Below the pieces are notes generated by a model that had not been told where the DNA came from, did not search any database, and was given only the letters and a program-made list of their open reading frames with translations. 37,102 nt of DNA from Mycobacterium sp. (GTDB lineage: Bacteria; Actinomycetota; Actinomycetes; Mycobacteriales; Mycobacteriaceae): contig PLSK01000285.1 of assembly GCA_003165155.1 (NCBI GenBank), positions 19,814 through 56,915 of the forward strand, written 5' to 3'. Positions 19,343 to 27,571 of this stretch are shown here, piece after piece; within the stretch, counting starts at the first letter, position 1; each line of letters starts with the position of its first letter. Both the position numbers and the translations under genes were made by a program.

Positions 19343-19448
19343 TGGCGTCCCATCATCGTTTGTTCCGACCGCATCAGCGGGAACACTGATACCGGTGACC
19401 GTACTCGACTCGATATCTGGGTGGGAGACCTCTCGTGCTTGACACCGT

Positions 19449-19619
19449 TGCCACCGTCGTCGTACTCGCGCCGATCACGCCGCTGACCTTTTGCGCAGCA
19501 CCAACGCCCCGATTGCCGACATCGCCCAACAGGTCGGCTTCGCCCACCAAGCGCACATGACCCGGGTCCTTAGCCGCCTCAAGCGTCGAACACCGGCCCA
19601 AATCCGAGCCGCACGCTGA
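19449..19619 (+). pseudogene. Relic of an AraC-family regulator (C-terminal HTH only)
   Basis: Frame ending in TGA at 19617-19619 encodes the second half of an AraC/XylS DNA-binding domain: ADHAADLLRSTNAPIADIAQ, then VGFAHQAHMTRVLSRLKRR, then TPAQIRAAR. This is the usual end of such proteins. No start codon, first HTH or effector domain is found upstream; the piece begins around 19449 and the DNA before it belongs to the acyl-CoA dehydrogenase start region. It is a truncated remnant. Confidence 0.65.
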
Positions 19620-19643
19620 GACGAGGGGCCCTAACCTTGGCTT

Positions 19644-20033
19644 GTGCGATGGATCGTCGACGGCATGAACGTGATCGGAAGCCGCCCGGACGGCTGGTGG
19701 AAGGACCGTGGCCGCGCCATGGCCACGCTGATAGCGAATCTCGACCGCTGGGCGTCAGGCCAACCAGACCAAACAGACACAGTGACCGTGGTGTTTGAGC
19801 GGCCGCCGTCGACCCTTATCACCTCTTCGGTGGTCGAAGTAGCGCATGCGCCCAGGGCAGCCGCGAACTCCGCCGACGACGAGATCATCCGGCTTGTCCA
19901 GGCCGACGCTGCACCGCACGAAATCCGCGTCGTGACATCGGACAAGGCGCTCAGCGATCGGGTCCAGAGCCTGGGTGCAGATGTCTTTCCGGCGGCCAGC
20001 TTCCGTGACCTTGTCGACCCACGCGGCCGATGA
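19644..20033 (+). CDS. NYN-domain (PIN-like) ribonuclease, YacP type
   Basis: 129-aa NYN-domain protein, a PIN-like metal-dependent RNase fold. Conserved acidic residues are visible: D6 in VDGMNVIG, D78/D79 in NSADDEII, and D100 plus D105 in TSDKALSDRV. The VVFE strand and the final ADVFPAASFRDLVD segment are family-like. The GTG start at 19644 matches the protein's natural beginning. Its stop overlaps the start of the next gene by 4 bases (ATGA), so both are probably one operon. The RNA target is unknown. Confidence 0.88.
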   Translation: MRWIVDGMNVIGSRPDGWWKDRGRAMATLIANLDRWASGQPDQTDTVTVVFERPPSTLITSSVVEVAHAPRAAANSADDEIIRLVQADAAPHEIRVVTSDKALSDRVQSLGADVFPAASFRDLVDPRGR

Positions 20034-20983
20034 CCACCAGCGGCGCTGGTCGCGCACCCAACCGGATCTGTGAACTCGCGCAGATCGACATCCCGATCAT
20101 TCAGGCGCCGATGACCTACATCGCCGGGGCCCGGCTCGCGGCGGCGGTGTCGAATGCCGGCGCGCTAGGAATCATCGAGACCACCTCCGATCAGGGTCGC
20201 GCCGACCTGCGACGGGTACGCGACCTCACCGACGGTGCCGTTGGCGCCAACATCGCGCTGATCATGAACCGCGACCCGGCCGTCGTGGACCTGCTCGTCG
20301 CCAACGACATTCGGTTCGTCACCACTTCGGCCGGTGACCCCTCGCTATTCACTGACCGGCTGCACGATGCGGGTATCACCGTGTTTCACGTGGTGGGCAC
20401 GCTGGCCTCGGCCAAGAAGGCCGTCGACGCCGGAGTCGACGGGCTCGTCGTCGAGGGCGTCGAGGGCGGCGGCTTCAAGAACCGATTCGGGGCGTCAAGC
20501 ATGGTGTTGCTGCCCTTGGTCGCGGCTCATGTCGACGTACCGATCGTGGCTGCCGGAGGGATCTGCGACGCCCGCTCGATGGCTGCCGCAATGGTGCTCG
20601 GCGCCGAGGGCGTGCAGATGGGCACCCGGTTGTTGGCCTCGGCGGATTCCCCGGTACACGACAACCTCAAGCAGGCGGTGGTCCACGCCGATGAAACATC
20701 CACAGTGCTACTCCCCCTCGACGGCAAACGGATGATGCGTGTCATCCGGACGCGGGCCGCCGAGAAGATCGATGAATCAGCGTCTTTCGACGAAGGTGGT
20801 GCGGCTCTGCAAAGGGTCCAGCGGCTCTATTTTGACGGCGACATGGACGCCAGCGTCGCAAACACCGGGCAGGTGGCCGGCAGGATCGAAGACATCCCGC
20901 CGGCCGCCGACATCATCAAGCAGATGTGGATCGGGTGCCGCGAGGTGCTTGCCGCGACCACGGATCGACTGGGGCCGCCCTGA
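20030..20983 (+). CDS. Nitronate monooxygenase-like FMN protein
   Basis: 317-aa TIM-barrel FMN protein of the 2-nitropropane dioxygenase/FabK group. FMN-binding features are IIQAPMTYIAGARLAAAVSN at the N-terminus, ANIALIM, VVEGVEGGG, and the phosphate-binding AAGGICD followed by LGAEGVQMGTRLLAS. In characterised nitronate monooxygenases the EAGGH motif supplies a catalytic His; here that position is F149 (EGGGF). Nitronate oxidation is therefore uncertain, and another FMN-dependent oxidoreductase role is possible. It overlaps the NYN nuclease by 4 bases and is convergent with tpx. Confidence 0.87.
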   Translation: MTTSGAGRAPNRICELAQIDIPIIQAPMTYIAGARLAAAVSNAGALGIIETTSDQGRADLRRVRDLTDGAVGANIALIMNRDPAVVDLLVANDIRFVTTSAGDPSLFTDRLHDAGITVFHVVGTLASAKKAVDAGVDGLVVEGVEGGGFKNRFGASSMVLLPLVAAHVDVPIVAAGGICDARSMAAAMVLGAEGVQMGTRLLASADSPVHDNLKQAVVHADETSTVLLPLDGKRMMRVIRTRAAEKIDESASFDEGGAALQRVQRLYFDGDMDASVANTGQVAGRIEDIPPAADIIKQMWIGCREVLAATTDRLGPP

Positions 20984-20985
20984 GG

Positions 20986-21480
20986 TCAGCCCAGCGCCGC
21001 CAGCGCCGCGTCGTAATCCGGCTCTTCAGCGATCTCGGGCACCAGTTGCGCGTAGGCGACGTTGCCGTCGGCGCCAATCACCACCACGGCCCGAGCAAGC
21101 AGTCCGGCCATCGGACCGTCCACGATCGTGGTGCCGTAGTCCTCACCGAAGCTGTCCCGGAACGCCGAAGCCGTCGTGACATTCTCGATGCCCTCGGCGC
21201 CACAGAACCGCTTCTGCGCGAACGGGAGATCCTTGGAAACGTTCACCACGGTCGCACCACCGCCGGCGGCGCGCTCGTTGAACTTGCGCACGCTCATCGC
21301 GCACACCGGCGTGTCCAGCGACGGGAAGATGTTCAGCAACACGGGCTTACCGCTGAACTGCTCGCTGGTGACCGCGCCTAGATCGGCGCCGGTCAGACTG
21401 AAGGCTGGGGCTTTAGATCCGACGGCAGGAAGCTCGCCGACAGTGTTGATCGCGTTTCCGCGCAAAGTTATGTGTGCCAT
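20986..21480 (-). CDS. tpx: Thiol peroxidase Tpx
   Basis: 164-aa atypical 2-Cys peroxiredoxin that reduces hydroperoxides with thioredoxin as donor. The peroxidatic Cys is C60 in [15 protein letters not shown] and the resolving Cys is C93 in KRFCGAEG; both positions match M. tuberculosis Tpx. The third, non-essential Cys of M. tuberculosis (position 80) is Asn here. The start M-A-H-I-T-L-R-G at 21480 is the family start; the frame is open further upstream without similarity. It is divergent from a GlxA-type regulator with about 110 bases between them, as in M. tuberculosis. Confidence 0.96.
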   Translation of the reverse strand: MAHITLRGNAINTVGELPAVGSKAPAFSLTGADLGAVTSEQFSGKPVLLNIFPSLDTPVCAMSVRKFNERAAGGGATVVNVSKDLPFAQKRFCGAEGIENVTTASAFRDSFGEDYGTTIVDGPMAGLLARAVVVIGADGNVAYAQLVPEIAEEPDYDAALAALG

Positions 21481-21590
21481 GGGCACAGTCTGCCAAGCCC
21501 GACCGGGAAGCCTTGGGCCAGGTCTCGATGTCCTAAATCGTGGGGTACCCGACGTAGACGCCACGGCCCGGTCTGGCCGACACTGAGTGC

Positions 21591-22550
21591 ATGAATCGGA
21601 AGGTGGTTATCGTCGGCTTTCCGGGCGTTCAGGCGCTCGATTTGGTAGGTCCGCACGACGTTTTTGCCAGCGCATCGCTGCTGACCAACGGCGGATACAA
21701 CGTCGTCGTGGGCTCGATCGACGGACAACCGATCTCCACCGCCACTGGCCTGGCGTTTGTGGGGGTTCCGCTGCCGGACCCGAGCGACCCTTCAAACACC
21801 ATCGACACCGTCGTGCTGCCCGGCGGCAACGGCGTGGACGCCGCACGTTCCAATCCCGAGCTCGTCGCCTGGATCAAAGCCGTCGCTGCCAACGCCCGCC
21901 GCGTCGCCACCGCCTGCACGGGCGCATTTCTCGCGGCCGAGGCGGGGCTGCTGGACGGCTGCCGGGTCACCACACATTGGGCCTTTGCTGCGAGGTTGGC
22001 CCGCCAGTTTCCCGCCATCGACGTCGATGCCGACCCGATCTTCCTGCGCAGCTCGGAGACGATTTGGACAGCCGCGGGCGTCACCGCGGGCATCGACCTC
22101 GCGCTTTCACTGGTTGAGGACGACCATGGCACCGAGATCGCGCAGACGGTCGCCCGTTGGCTGGTGCTGTATTTGCGCCGCCCCGGCGGGCAGACCCAAT
22201 TCGCGGCGCCGGTATGGATGCCGCGAGCCAAACGCACCCCCATCCGTGAGGTCCAGTGCGCCATCGAGGCGCAACCGGGCGCCGCACACAGCATTGGCGA
22301 GCTGGCGCGGCGGGCGGCGATGAGCCCGCGCCATTTCACCCGGGTGTTCACCGACGAGGTCGGTGAGGCGCCGGGCCACTATGTCGAACGGATTCGCACC
22401 GAAGCCGCGCGCCGGCAGTTGGAGGAGACCGAGGACACCGTGGTGGCGATCGCCGCCCGCTGCGGCTTCGGTACCGCGGAAACCATGCGGCGCAACTTCA
22501 TTCGACGCGTCGGCGTCTCGCCGGACCAGTGCCGCAAAGCTTTCGCCTGA
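21591..22550 (+). CDS. GlxA-family regulator (DJ-1/PfpI domain plus AraC HTH)
   Basis: 319-aa regulator. Residues 1-190 form a DJ-1/PfpI (GATase1-like) domain with the nucleophile-elbow Cys C109 in [14 protein letters not shown] at 77-82, and CRVTTHW after it. Residues 225-319 are an AraC/XylS DNA-binding domain with two HTH motifs ([20 protein letters not shown] and [20 protein letters not shown]). In M. tuberculosis H37Rv, as I recall, the equivalent is split into Rv1930c and Rv1931c; here it is one intact frame. Position next to and divergent from tpx is conserved. The effector is unknown. Confidence 0.93.
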   Translation: MNRKVVIVGFPGVQALDLVGPHDVFASASLLTNGGYNVVVGSIDGQPISTATGLAFVGVPLPDPSDPSNTIDTVVLPGGNGVDAARSNPELVAWIKAVAANARRVATACTGAFLAAEAGLLDGCRVTTHWAFAARLARQFPAIDVDADPIFLRSSETIWTAAGVTAGIDLALSLVEDDHGTEIAQTVARWLVLYLRRPGGQTQFAAPVWMPRAKRTPIREVQCAIEAQPGAAHSIGELARRAAMSPRHFTRVFTDEVGEAPGHYVERIRTEAARRQLEETEDTVVAIAARCGFGTAETMRRNFIRRVGVSPDQCRKAFA

Positions 22551-22603
22551 GAGAGGCAATCGGACAACTGCCCGCTTGAAAGTTCTAGGGTCAACGCGGC
22601 GGC

Positions 22604-22617
22604 TGTGTCGCGACACA
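22604..22617. repeat. 14-bp perfect palindrome
   Basis: TGTGTCGCGACACA lies 54 bases after the GlxA-type regulator and about 85 before the toxin-antitoxin operator. It could be a terminator stem with a tiny loop or a protein-binding site. There is no T-run behind it. Confidence 0.4.
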
Positions 22618-22698
22618 TAAACCACGCACACGACACGAAAAGTACCGCCGCGATTTATTTTTCGGCGTCGCAAACCTAAGGCGATCACTCTTTGCGCT

Positions 22699-22734
22699 GA
22701 GGTACCAAGCATGGTACCTCCAATGGTACCATTG
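22699..22734 (+). promoter_or_regulatory. Operator cluster of the Doc toxin-antitoxin module
   Basis: Three GGTACC boxes start at 22701, 22713 and 22725, exactly 12 bp apart. The first two form the inverted repeat GAGGTACC-N6-GGTACCTC (22699-22720). The third sits in the perfect 14-bp palindrome CAATGGTACCATTG (22721-22734). The cluster ends 4 bases before the antitoxin start, where an autoregulatory antitoxin or toxin-antitoxin complex would bind. Confidence 0.75.
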
Positions 22735-22738
22735 ATGC

Positions 22739-22942
22739 ATGCCAGCCCTCAACGTGCCATTCGACGACGATGAACTGGGCATCCTTCGCTCCGCCGCCGA
22801 TGAGGCGGAGCAGTCACTGAAGTCCTTCGTCCACGACGCTGCCTTGGAACGCGCAGACCGCCACAAGAAGAATGTCGCCGCCGCCGCCCAGCTCATCGCG
22901 AAGCGATCGGCCGACCTGAACAAGCGGCTACGCGATCTGTGA
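22739..22942 (+). CDS. Antitoxin of a Doc-type module (ribbon-helix-helix-like)
   Basis: 67-aa protein directly upstream of the toxin, with stop and toxin start overlapping (GTGA at 22939-22942). The N-terminal half, ALNVPFDDDELGILRSAADE then SLKSFVHDAALERA, has the beta-strand and two helices of a small ribbon-helix-helix DNA-binding protein. The Lys/Ala-rich C-terminal helix (KKNVAAAAQLIAKRSADLNK) would be the toxin-neutralising segment. It is not a classic Phd. It probably represses its own promoter through the GGTACC boxes just upstream. Confidence 0.85.
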   Translation: MPALNVPFDDDELGILRSAADEAEQSLKSFVHDAALERADRHKKNVAAAAQLIAKRSADLNKRLRDL

Positions 22943-23322
22943 CGGAATATCTCGACCGCGACGACGTCTTGGTCGCCGGGGCCGCCGCCCTCGGCATGGT
23001 CCCCGAGGTGGCCGACTACGGGTTGCTCGATTCTGCTGTTGCCCGGCCGCGCGCGACAGTGTTCGGTCTTGACGCCTATCCCGACGTGTACACCAAAGCC
23101 GCTGCGCTGATGCAGTCTGTGGCGCGCAATCACGCATTCGTCGACGGCAACAAGCGCACGGCATGGGCTGCGGCGTGGACGTTCCTCGCGATCAACGGCG
23201 TTGAACTGGCGCACGCGTTTGACGTCGATGCGGCTGAGCGGTTGGTGCTCGACGTGGCGACCGGCGAACAGCAGTCAATCGAGAAGATCGCCTCTGCGTT
23301 GAGGCTTTTCACGCCTACATAA
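22939..23322 (+). CDS. doc: Doc-family toxin (Fic fold)
   Basis: 127-aa toxin of the Doc subgroup of Fic proteins; P1 Doc phosphorylates elongation factor Tu and halts translation. The signature H65-A-F-V-D-G-N-K-R-T-A matches the Doc form of the Fic motif (H-x-F-x-[ND]-G-N-K-R-T), with the catalytic His and the Lys in the position that distinguishes Doc from AMP-transferring Fic enzymes. The length equals phage P1 Doc. The GTG start at 22939 overlaps the antitoxin stop, giving translational coupling. The catalytic motif is intact, so the toxin is probably active. Confidence 0.93.
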   Translation: MTEYLDRDDVLVAGAAALGMVPEVADYGLLDSAVARPRATVFGLDAYPDVYTKAAALMQSVARNHAFVDGNKRTAWAAAWTFLAINGVELAHAFDVDAAERLVLDVATGEQQSIEKIASALRLFTPT

Positions 23323-23323
23323 T

Positions 23324-23343
23324 CGGACGAGGTCGCTCGTCCG
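23324..23343. terminator. Hairpin between doc and a convergent gene
   Basis: CGGACGAG (23324-23331) pairs perfectly with CTCGTCCG (23336-23343) around a GTCG loop, immediately after the doc stop and before the stop of the minus-strand gene. It has no T-run, which is common for mycobacterial terminators. Confidence 0.6.
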
Positions 23344-23349
23344 GGCCAG

Positions 23350-23826
23350 CTAGGCGTTGGGCTGGAGGATCTGGTCCGAGGCGAGCTGACCACCGGCTTG
23401 CAGCCAGGCGCCGACCACGCCCGGCGCGTCGCGGTTCGGATTGTAGATGTCTTCCTCGCTGGAAAACAGGCCGTTGCCGGCGTAGACGAGCCGAGTCCAG
23501 TTCGGGAACCAGAACGGCTCACCGCTCGGGTCGGTCGGGTGGTCGAGCAGGTTCTTGATCATAATGACGACCGCGTCATTGTCATCGTCGTAGGCGATCC
23601 AGTCCGACGGAAACCGCATGTGCGGGAACGGCGCCATCACCGCCACAATCCAGTCCCGCACCGCCTCGCGACCGTGAAAGACCCCGTAATGGTGCTCGAT
23701 GTAGACGACATCCTCGGTGAATAGATCCGCGAAAGGTCGCCAGTCGCCCGAGGCGCTGCACCCTTCCGCAACGGCTGTGTAGTGGTCGACGGCCTGCTCG
23801 ATGTCGGCTTTGGTGAACTTGCCCAT
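23350..23826 (-). CDS. SnoaL-like (NTF2-fold) protein
   Basis: 158-aa protein of the SnoaL/NTF2-like superfamily, small cone-shaped domains used as isomerases, hydrolases or binding subunits. Typical pattern: a first helix (KADIEQAVDHYTAVAEGC), DWRPFADLFTEDVVYIEHHYG, then GREAVRDWI, and strands ending WTRLVYAGNGLFSSEEDIYNP. The ATG at 23826 is the natural start. It is divergent from an SDR gene 46 bases away and may act in the same pathway. The substrate is unknown. Confidence 0.87.
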   Translation of the reverse strand: MGKFTKADIEQAVDHYTAVAEGCSASGDWRPFADLFTEDVVYIEHHYGVFHGREAVRDWIVAVMAPFPHMRFPSDWIAYDDDNDAVVIMIKNLLDHPTDPSGEPFWFPNWTRLVYAGNGLFSSEEDIYNPNRDAPGVVGAWLQAGGQLASDQILQPNA

Positions 23827-23872
23827 AGCGGACACACTAGATCGCACTCGATCGCCAGGAGGTAACGCATAC

Positions 23873-24643
23873 ATGAGCGTGTTGGACTTGTTCGATTTGC
23901 ACGGCAAGACGGCCTTGGTGACCGGCGGATCCAGCGGTATCGGCAAGACGGTGGCACAGGCATATCTGGAAGCCGGGGCCCAAGTAGCCGTGGCGGCGCG
24001 GAATTCCGAAGCTTTGCGCAAGGTCGCCGACGAGCTGGCGACGGCGACCGGTGCCGGAGTCGTGCCGATCCGTTGCGACGTCACCCAACCCGACCAGGTG
24101 ACGAGCATGGTGGACCAGGTGATCGCCGAGCTGGGTGGGATCGACATCGCCGTATGCAACGCCGGGATCGTCTCAGTGGCGGGGATGCTGGACATGGCGC
24201 CCGAAGAGTTTCAGCGCATCCAAAACACCAACGTCACGGGCGTCTTTCTTACCGCGCAAGCCGCGGCCCGGGCGATGGTCGAACAGGGCCGGGGCGGGGT
24301 CATCATCAACACCGCCTCGATGTCCGGCCATATCATCAACATCCCCCAACACGTGAGCCACTACTGCGCCTCCAAGGCCGCGGTCATTCACCTGACCAAG
24401 GGGATGGCCGTGGAGCTCGCACCGCACCGGATCCGGGTCAACAGCGTCAGTCCCGGTTATATCCGCACCGAACTCGTCGAACCTTTGGCCGACTACCACG
24501 CGCAGTGGGAGCCGAAAATACCGCTCGGCCGGATGGGCCGGCCCGAAGAACTCTCCGGTCTGTACGTGTATCTGGCCAGCGAGGCATCGAGCTACATGAC
24601 GGGTTCGGACATCGTGATCGATGGCGGATACACCTGTCCCTGA
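23873..24643 (+). CDS. Classical SDR oxidoreductase (Rv1928c-like position)
   Basis: 256-aa short-chain dehydrogenase/reductase. Cofactor motif TGGSSGIG at 17-24, NAG at 96-98, and the catalytic Ser-Tyr-Lys set as S149, Y164 and K168 (HYCASK). The C-terminal PLGRMGRPEELSGLYVYLAS and MTGSDIVIDGGYT are canonical. A strong ribosome-binding site, AGGAGGT at 23857-23863, sits 9 bases before ATG 23873 and decides the start. As I recall, an SDR of this size (Rv1928c) occupies the same place near tpx in M. tuberculosis. The substrate is unknown. Confidence 0.94.
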   Translation: MSVLDLFDLHGKTALVTGGSSGIGKTVAQAYLEAGAQVAVAARNSEALRKVADELATATGAGVVPIRCDVTQPDQVTSMVDQVIAELGGIDIAVCNAGIVSVAGMLDMAPEEFQRIQNTNVTGVFLTAQAAARAMVEQGRGGVIINTASMSGHIINIPQHVSHYCASKAAVIHLTKGMAVELAPHRIRVNSVSPGYIRTELVEPLADYHAQWEPKIPLGRMGRPEELSGLYVYLASEASSYMTGSDIVIDGGYTCP

Positions 24644-24654
24644 TTGGCTACAAG

Positions 24655-25113
24655 TCATCGAACCAGACACGGGCGACCGAATCGGGTGCGCACTCCGGGT
24701 GAAACGAGGGCGCGCAAACGATCGCCCGCGAGCTGCACGCCGCTCGCGTCCACCAACTGGTCTCTCAATTCCACGATCTCGGCGGCGCGCATCGGCCACG
24801 GTTCGTGCTCATTCGGCACCCACCACTTGCGGCCGGCCTTCCGTGTGTGCGCGCCCCACCGGGCGGTGAGCCAGACCTCCAGCGGCGTCGGCTCGACAAG
24901 GTCCCCGATGGTGATGGTCAGTCGGCTGCGCAGCCCACGCCGTGGCACGCGTCGCACACTGTCGTACGTGATCTCGTTCCCCCGCTGCGTCATCCGCATC
25001 TTCGCCCATGTTTAGGGGACGCCCAGACCGATCCGTGTGACGGGCACCACGGCCAGGCGTGCCGTCTCCAGCGACCGGAAAAGCACGCCGCGGCGTCCGG
25101 CGTCACCGATCAT
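24655..25113 (-). pseudogene. DUF2071 (YqjF-like) gene with an in-frame stop and missing N-terminus
   Basis: Codons 25113-25015 read as the middle of a DUF2071 protein (GDAGRRGVLFRSLETARLAV to TRIGLGVP). A TAA follows at 25014-25012, where the family has an aromatic residue (Tyr-x-Trp). The same frame then continues with TWAKMRMTQRGNEITYDSVR, LTARWGAHTRKAGRKWWVPN and the C-terminal VSPGVRTRFGRP. One base change of TAT or TAC to TAA explains the break. Upstream of 25113 no family-like N-terminus is recognisable in the roughly 100 bases I translated, so the gene is truncated as well. Family length is about 240 residues. It lies where M. tuberculosis has Rv1927. Confidence 0.75.
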
Positions 25114-25393
25114 CGTTGCATGCGGGTCACACCAGCGGCCCGGTCGAAGCGACGTCTTCGTCACATGCGGCGGGGACGCGCCACGACGGGGATCAGGCGG
25201 GGCCGCTCATGCCGGCGGTACCACCGGAGCCAGCGAGTCGACGGGCGGATCAAGGCAGGGATGCTCAACGTAACAGGCGCTGCGCATTCGTTAAATTCTT
25301 GTTGCGCCCCGGGATTGACGATAGAGCCGCGACTTGATACGGGCGTAGCGTTTCGGGCAGATTCCAACGGGGCAATCAGGAGGTAAATTCACG

Positions 25394-25606
25394 ATGGATA
25401 CCACGCCTAGCGACCGTCCACGATTTAGATCTTTGCGTGCCTTCGTGGCCGCATTGATTCTTACGCTGGCGGTTCTCACGCAATTCGGGGCGCAAGTGGG
25501 CGCTTTTCTCGGAGCCACACACTCATCCGTCACAGTGACCGCAGACCCGACCGACGACAGTGACTATTACTACGCGGGCGACGGCGGGGGCGGCGGCGGC
25601 GGGTAA
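25394..25606 (+). CDS. Small membrane peptide with C-terminal Gly7
   Basis: 70-aa protein preceded by a strong ribosome-binding site (AGGAGGT, 25379-25385). The basic N-terminus is followed by one hydrophobic segment (residues 16-40), so it is membrane-anchored or secreted. The outer part is acidic and aromatic (DDSDYYYAGD) and ends in seven consecutive glycines. I do not recognise a family. It occupies the place where M. tuberculosis has the secreted antigen gene mpt63, to which it shows no resemblance. It is convergent with the FadD gene. The binding site, membrane segment and clean stop argue for a real gene. Confidence 0.72.
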   Translation: MDTTPSDRPRFRSLRAFVAALILTLAVLTQFGAQVGAFLGATHSSVTVTADPTDDSDYYYAGDGGGGGGG

Positions 25607-25616
25607 ACCGTCACCG

Positions 25617-27452
25617 CTAGTCGATGGGCCACGAGCCGCTGAGGTATTGCGAGCGGCAGGCCCGGCGAGCGAGCTTGCCGCTAGTGGTGCGCGGGATAGC
25701 ACCCGCTGGTAGGAGACGCACGTCGGCGGCGCCGAGACCATGTCGGTTTGATACGGCTTCGCGGATCGTCTCGATCGCCGGCTGGGGATCGTCACGGCTT
25801 GTGCCAGCGGCACGTTCGGCAATGATCACCAGGCGCTGGCCGGTTTTGTCCGGTACCGAGAACGCCGTGACGTATCCGCGTCGCACGATCTGCGAGGTCT
25901 CCGCGACGGTGGTCTCGATGTCCTGCGGATAGTGGGTACGGCCGGCGATAGTTATCAGATCCACAATCCGGCCGGTGACATAGAGCTCACCGTCGAGATA
26001 CACGCCCAGATCGCCGGTACGCAGCCATGCGCGCTTGACCGCCGATCCCGCACTGCGGCTGCCCTCCCCTAGGGAAGACTGCAGTTTGGCGGCGAACGCC
26101 AGCCGGGTTTCTTCCGGGCGGCCCCAGTAGCCGCGACCAATGTTGTTGCCCTGCAACCAGATCTCACCGACCTCGCCGTCGGGCAGCTCGGCGCCGGTAT
26201 CGGGGTTGACGATTACAGCCCACAGGCTGCGGGCTGGGTGACCGCACGACACCTGCGTGACGGCATTGGGCGAATCGGCGGCAACGCGTATCGCGCGGCC
26301 GGCGCCCAGCTGTTCCCGATCGAGATAGGCGACAGTCGCTTCAGCGTTGTGGTCGGTGGTCGCGACCAACAACGTCGCCTCCGCTATGCCGTACGACGGC
26401 TTGAACGCCGTGCGCGGTAATCCGTAGGGCGCGAACGCTTTATTGAACGCGGTAACCGCGTCGATGCCGACCGGCTCGGATCCGATGATCAGCACCACAT
26501 TGCTGAGGTCGATGTCGTCGCCTTGCGCAGGTAATCCGCGCTGTGCGGCCCACTCGTAGGCGAAGTTTGGCGCTGCGGTCACCACATTGCCCTCACGCGA
26601 GCCGTCGCTCAACGCATGAATCCACCGCTGTGGCCGGCGGACAAACGCGGTCGGCGACATCAGCGTGGAGTGACCGCCATAGACCGCAGGGAAGCCGATC
26701 ATCGACAAGCCCATGTCGTGGTAGAGCGGTAACCAGCTGACGCCGTGGGTGTTTCGATCGAGCAGGTCGATCGCGAGGATCATCTGCACCAGGTTGACGC
26801 CAACGGCCTGGTGGGTGACTTCGACGCCGACCGGAGGTCGCGTTGCGCCTGAGGTGTACTGCAAGTGGGAAACCGCGTCGACGTCCACGTTGACAGGGGC
26901 GAACAGTTCCCCTGCGGAGGCGGGTATCTGGTCGATGACGACGACGTGTGGTCTGCGCAGCTGTGGGTGGGTGGTGAGGAAATTCTCGACGGCGTCTTTC
27001 GCGCCAGTTGTCGTGAGCAACAACGTCGGCTCCGAATCGCGAAGCGCCGTGGCGAGACGTTCAGCGTGACCCGGCAATTCGGGTGCGAACAGCGGTACTG
27101 CGATAGCCCCGGCCTTGATTGCTGCGTAAAACCCGGCAACATAGTCGATGCCCTGCGGCGCGAGGATCGCAACCCGGTCACCGCGATCAGCGAACTGTTG
27201 CACGCGCGCGGCGATCGCCTGCAATCGGACACCCAATTGGGACCAGGTCACCTCGACGGCGTCCCCCTCAGACCGCGCGTAGTCCAGGTAGCGATACGCC
27301 GTCGCGTCGCCGACATTCGCGATGTTGCGTTCGATCAGAGAGATCAGCGTGGTGCCTGGAGGCATCACAATGGCGCCGCTGGCATCCAGGCAATCCTCGA
27401 TCCGTAGCAGGCCTTTTGGAGCCACGGAATCCTGCCGGGAACCGTGATTCAT
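25617..27452 (-). CDS. fadD31: Long-chain fatty acyl-AMP ligase (FadD31-like FAAL)
   Basis: 611-aa adenylating enzyme that activates a fatty acid as acyl-AMP, typically for transfer to an acyl carrier protein of a polyketide or peptide synthase. It aligns over its whole length with the FadD32-type pattern: LQYTSGATRPPVGVEVTH (199 onward), GVSWLPLYHDMGL, FKPSYGIAEATLLVATT, WLRTGDLGVYLDGELYVTGR, HYPQDIE, and the catalytic Lys K593 in TSGKLARRACR. The FAAL-specific insertion region is present, as in ligases that do not form CoA esters. ATG at 27452 was chosen. The symbol rests on gene order near tpx and is tentative. No polyketide synthase or carrier protein lies in the window. Confidence 0.92.
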   Translation of the reverse strand: MNHGSRQDSVAPKGLLRIEDCLDASGAIVMPPGTTLISLIERNIANVGDATAYRYLDYARSEGDAVEVTWSQLGVRLQAIAARVQQFADRGDRVAILAPQGIDYVAGFYAAIKAGAIAVPLFAPELPGHAERLATALRDSEPTLLLTTTGAKDAVENFLTTHPQLRRPHVVVIDQIPASAGELFAPVNVDVDAVSHLQYTSGATRPPVGVEVTHQAVGVNLVQMILAIDLLDRNTHGVSWLPLYHDMGLSMIGFPAVYGGHSTLMSPTAFVRRPQRWIHALSDGSREGNVVTAAPNFAYEWAAQRGLPAQGDDIDLSNVVLIIGSEPVGIDAVTAFNKAFAPYGLPRTAFKPSYGIAEATLLVATTDHNAEATVAYLDREQLGAGRAIRVAADSPNAVTQVSCGHPARSLWAVIVNPDTGAELPDGEVGEIWLQGNNIGRGYWGRPEETRLAFAAKLQSSLGEGSRSAGSAVKRAWLRTGDLGVYLDGELYVTGRIVDLITIAGRTHYPQDIETTVAETSQIVRRGYVTAFSVPDKTGQRLVIIAERAAGTSRDDPQPAIETIREAVSNRHGLGAADVRLLPAGAIPRTTSGKLARRACRSQYLSGSWPID

Positions 27453-27571
27453 AACCCACAGTCTAAGACCCGTCGCGGGCGCCGAACGTCGACTCGTTGT
27501 GCGGATCCGGGCTTCTAGGCGCAACAAGTCGACGCTGGGCTTAACCCTTGGCCCGCGGTAGGGTACGCGGC

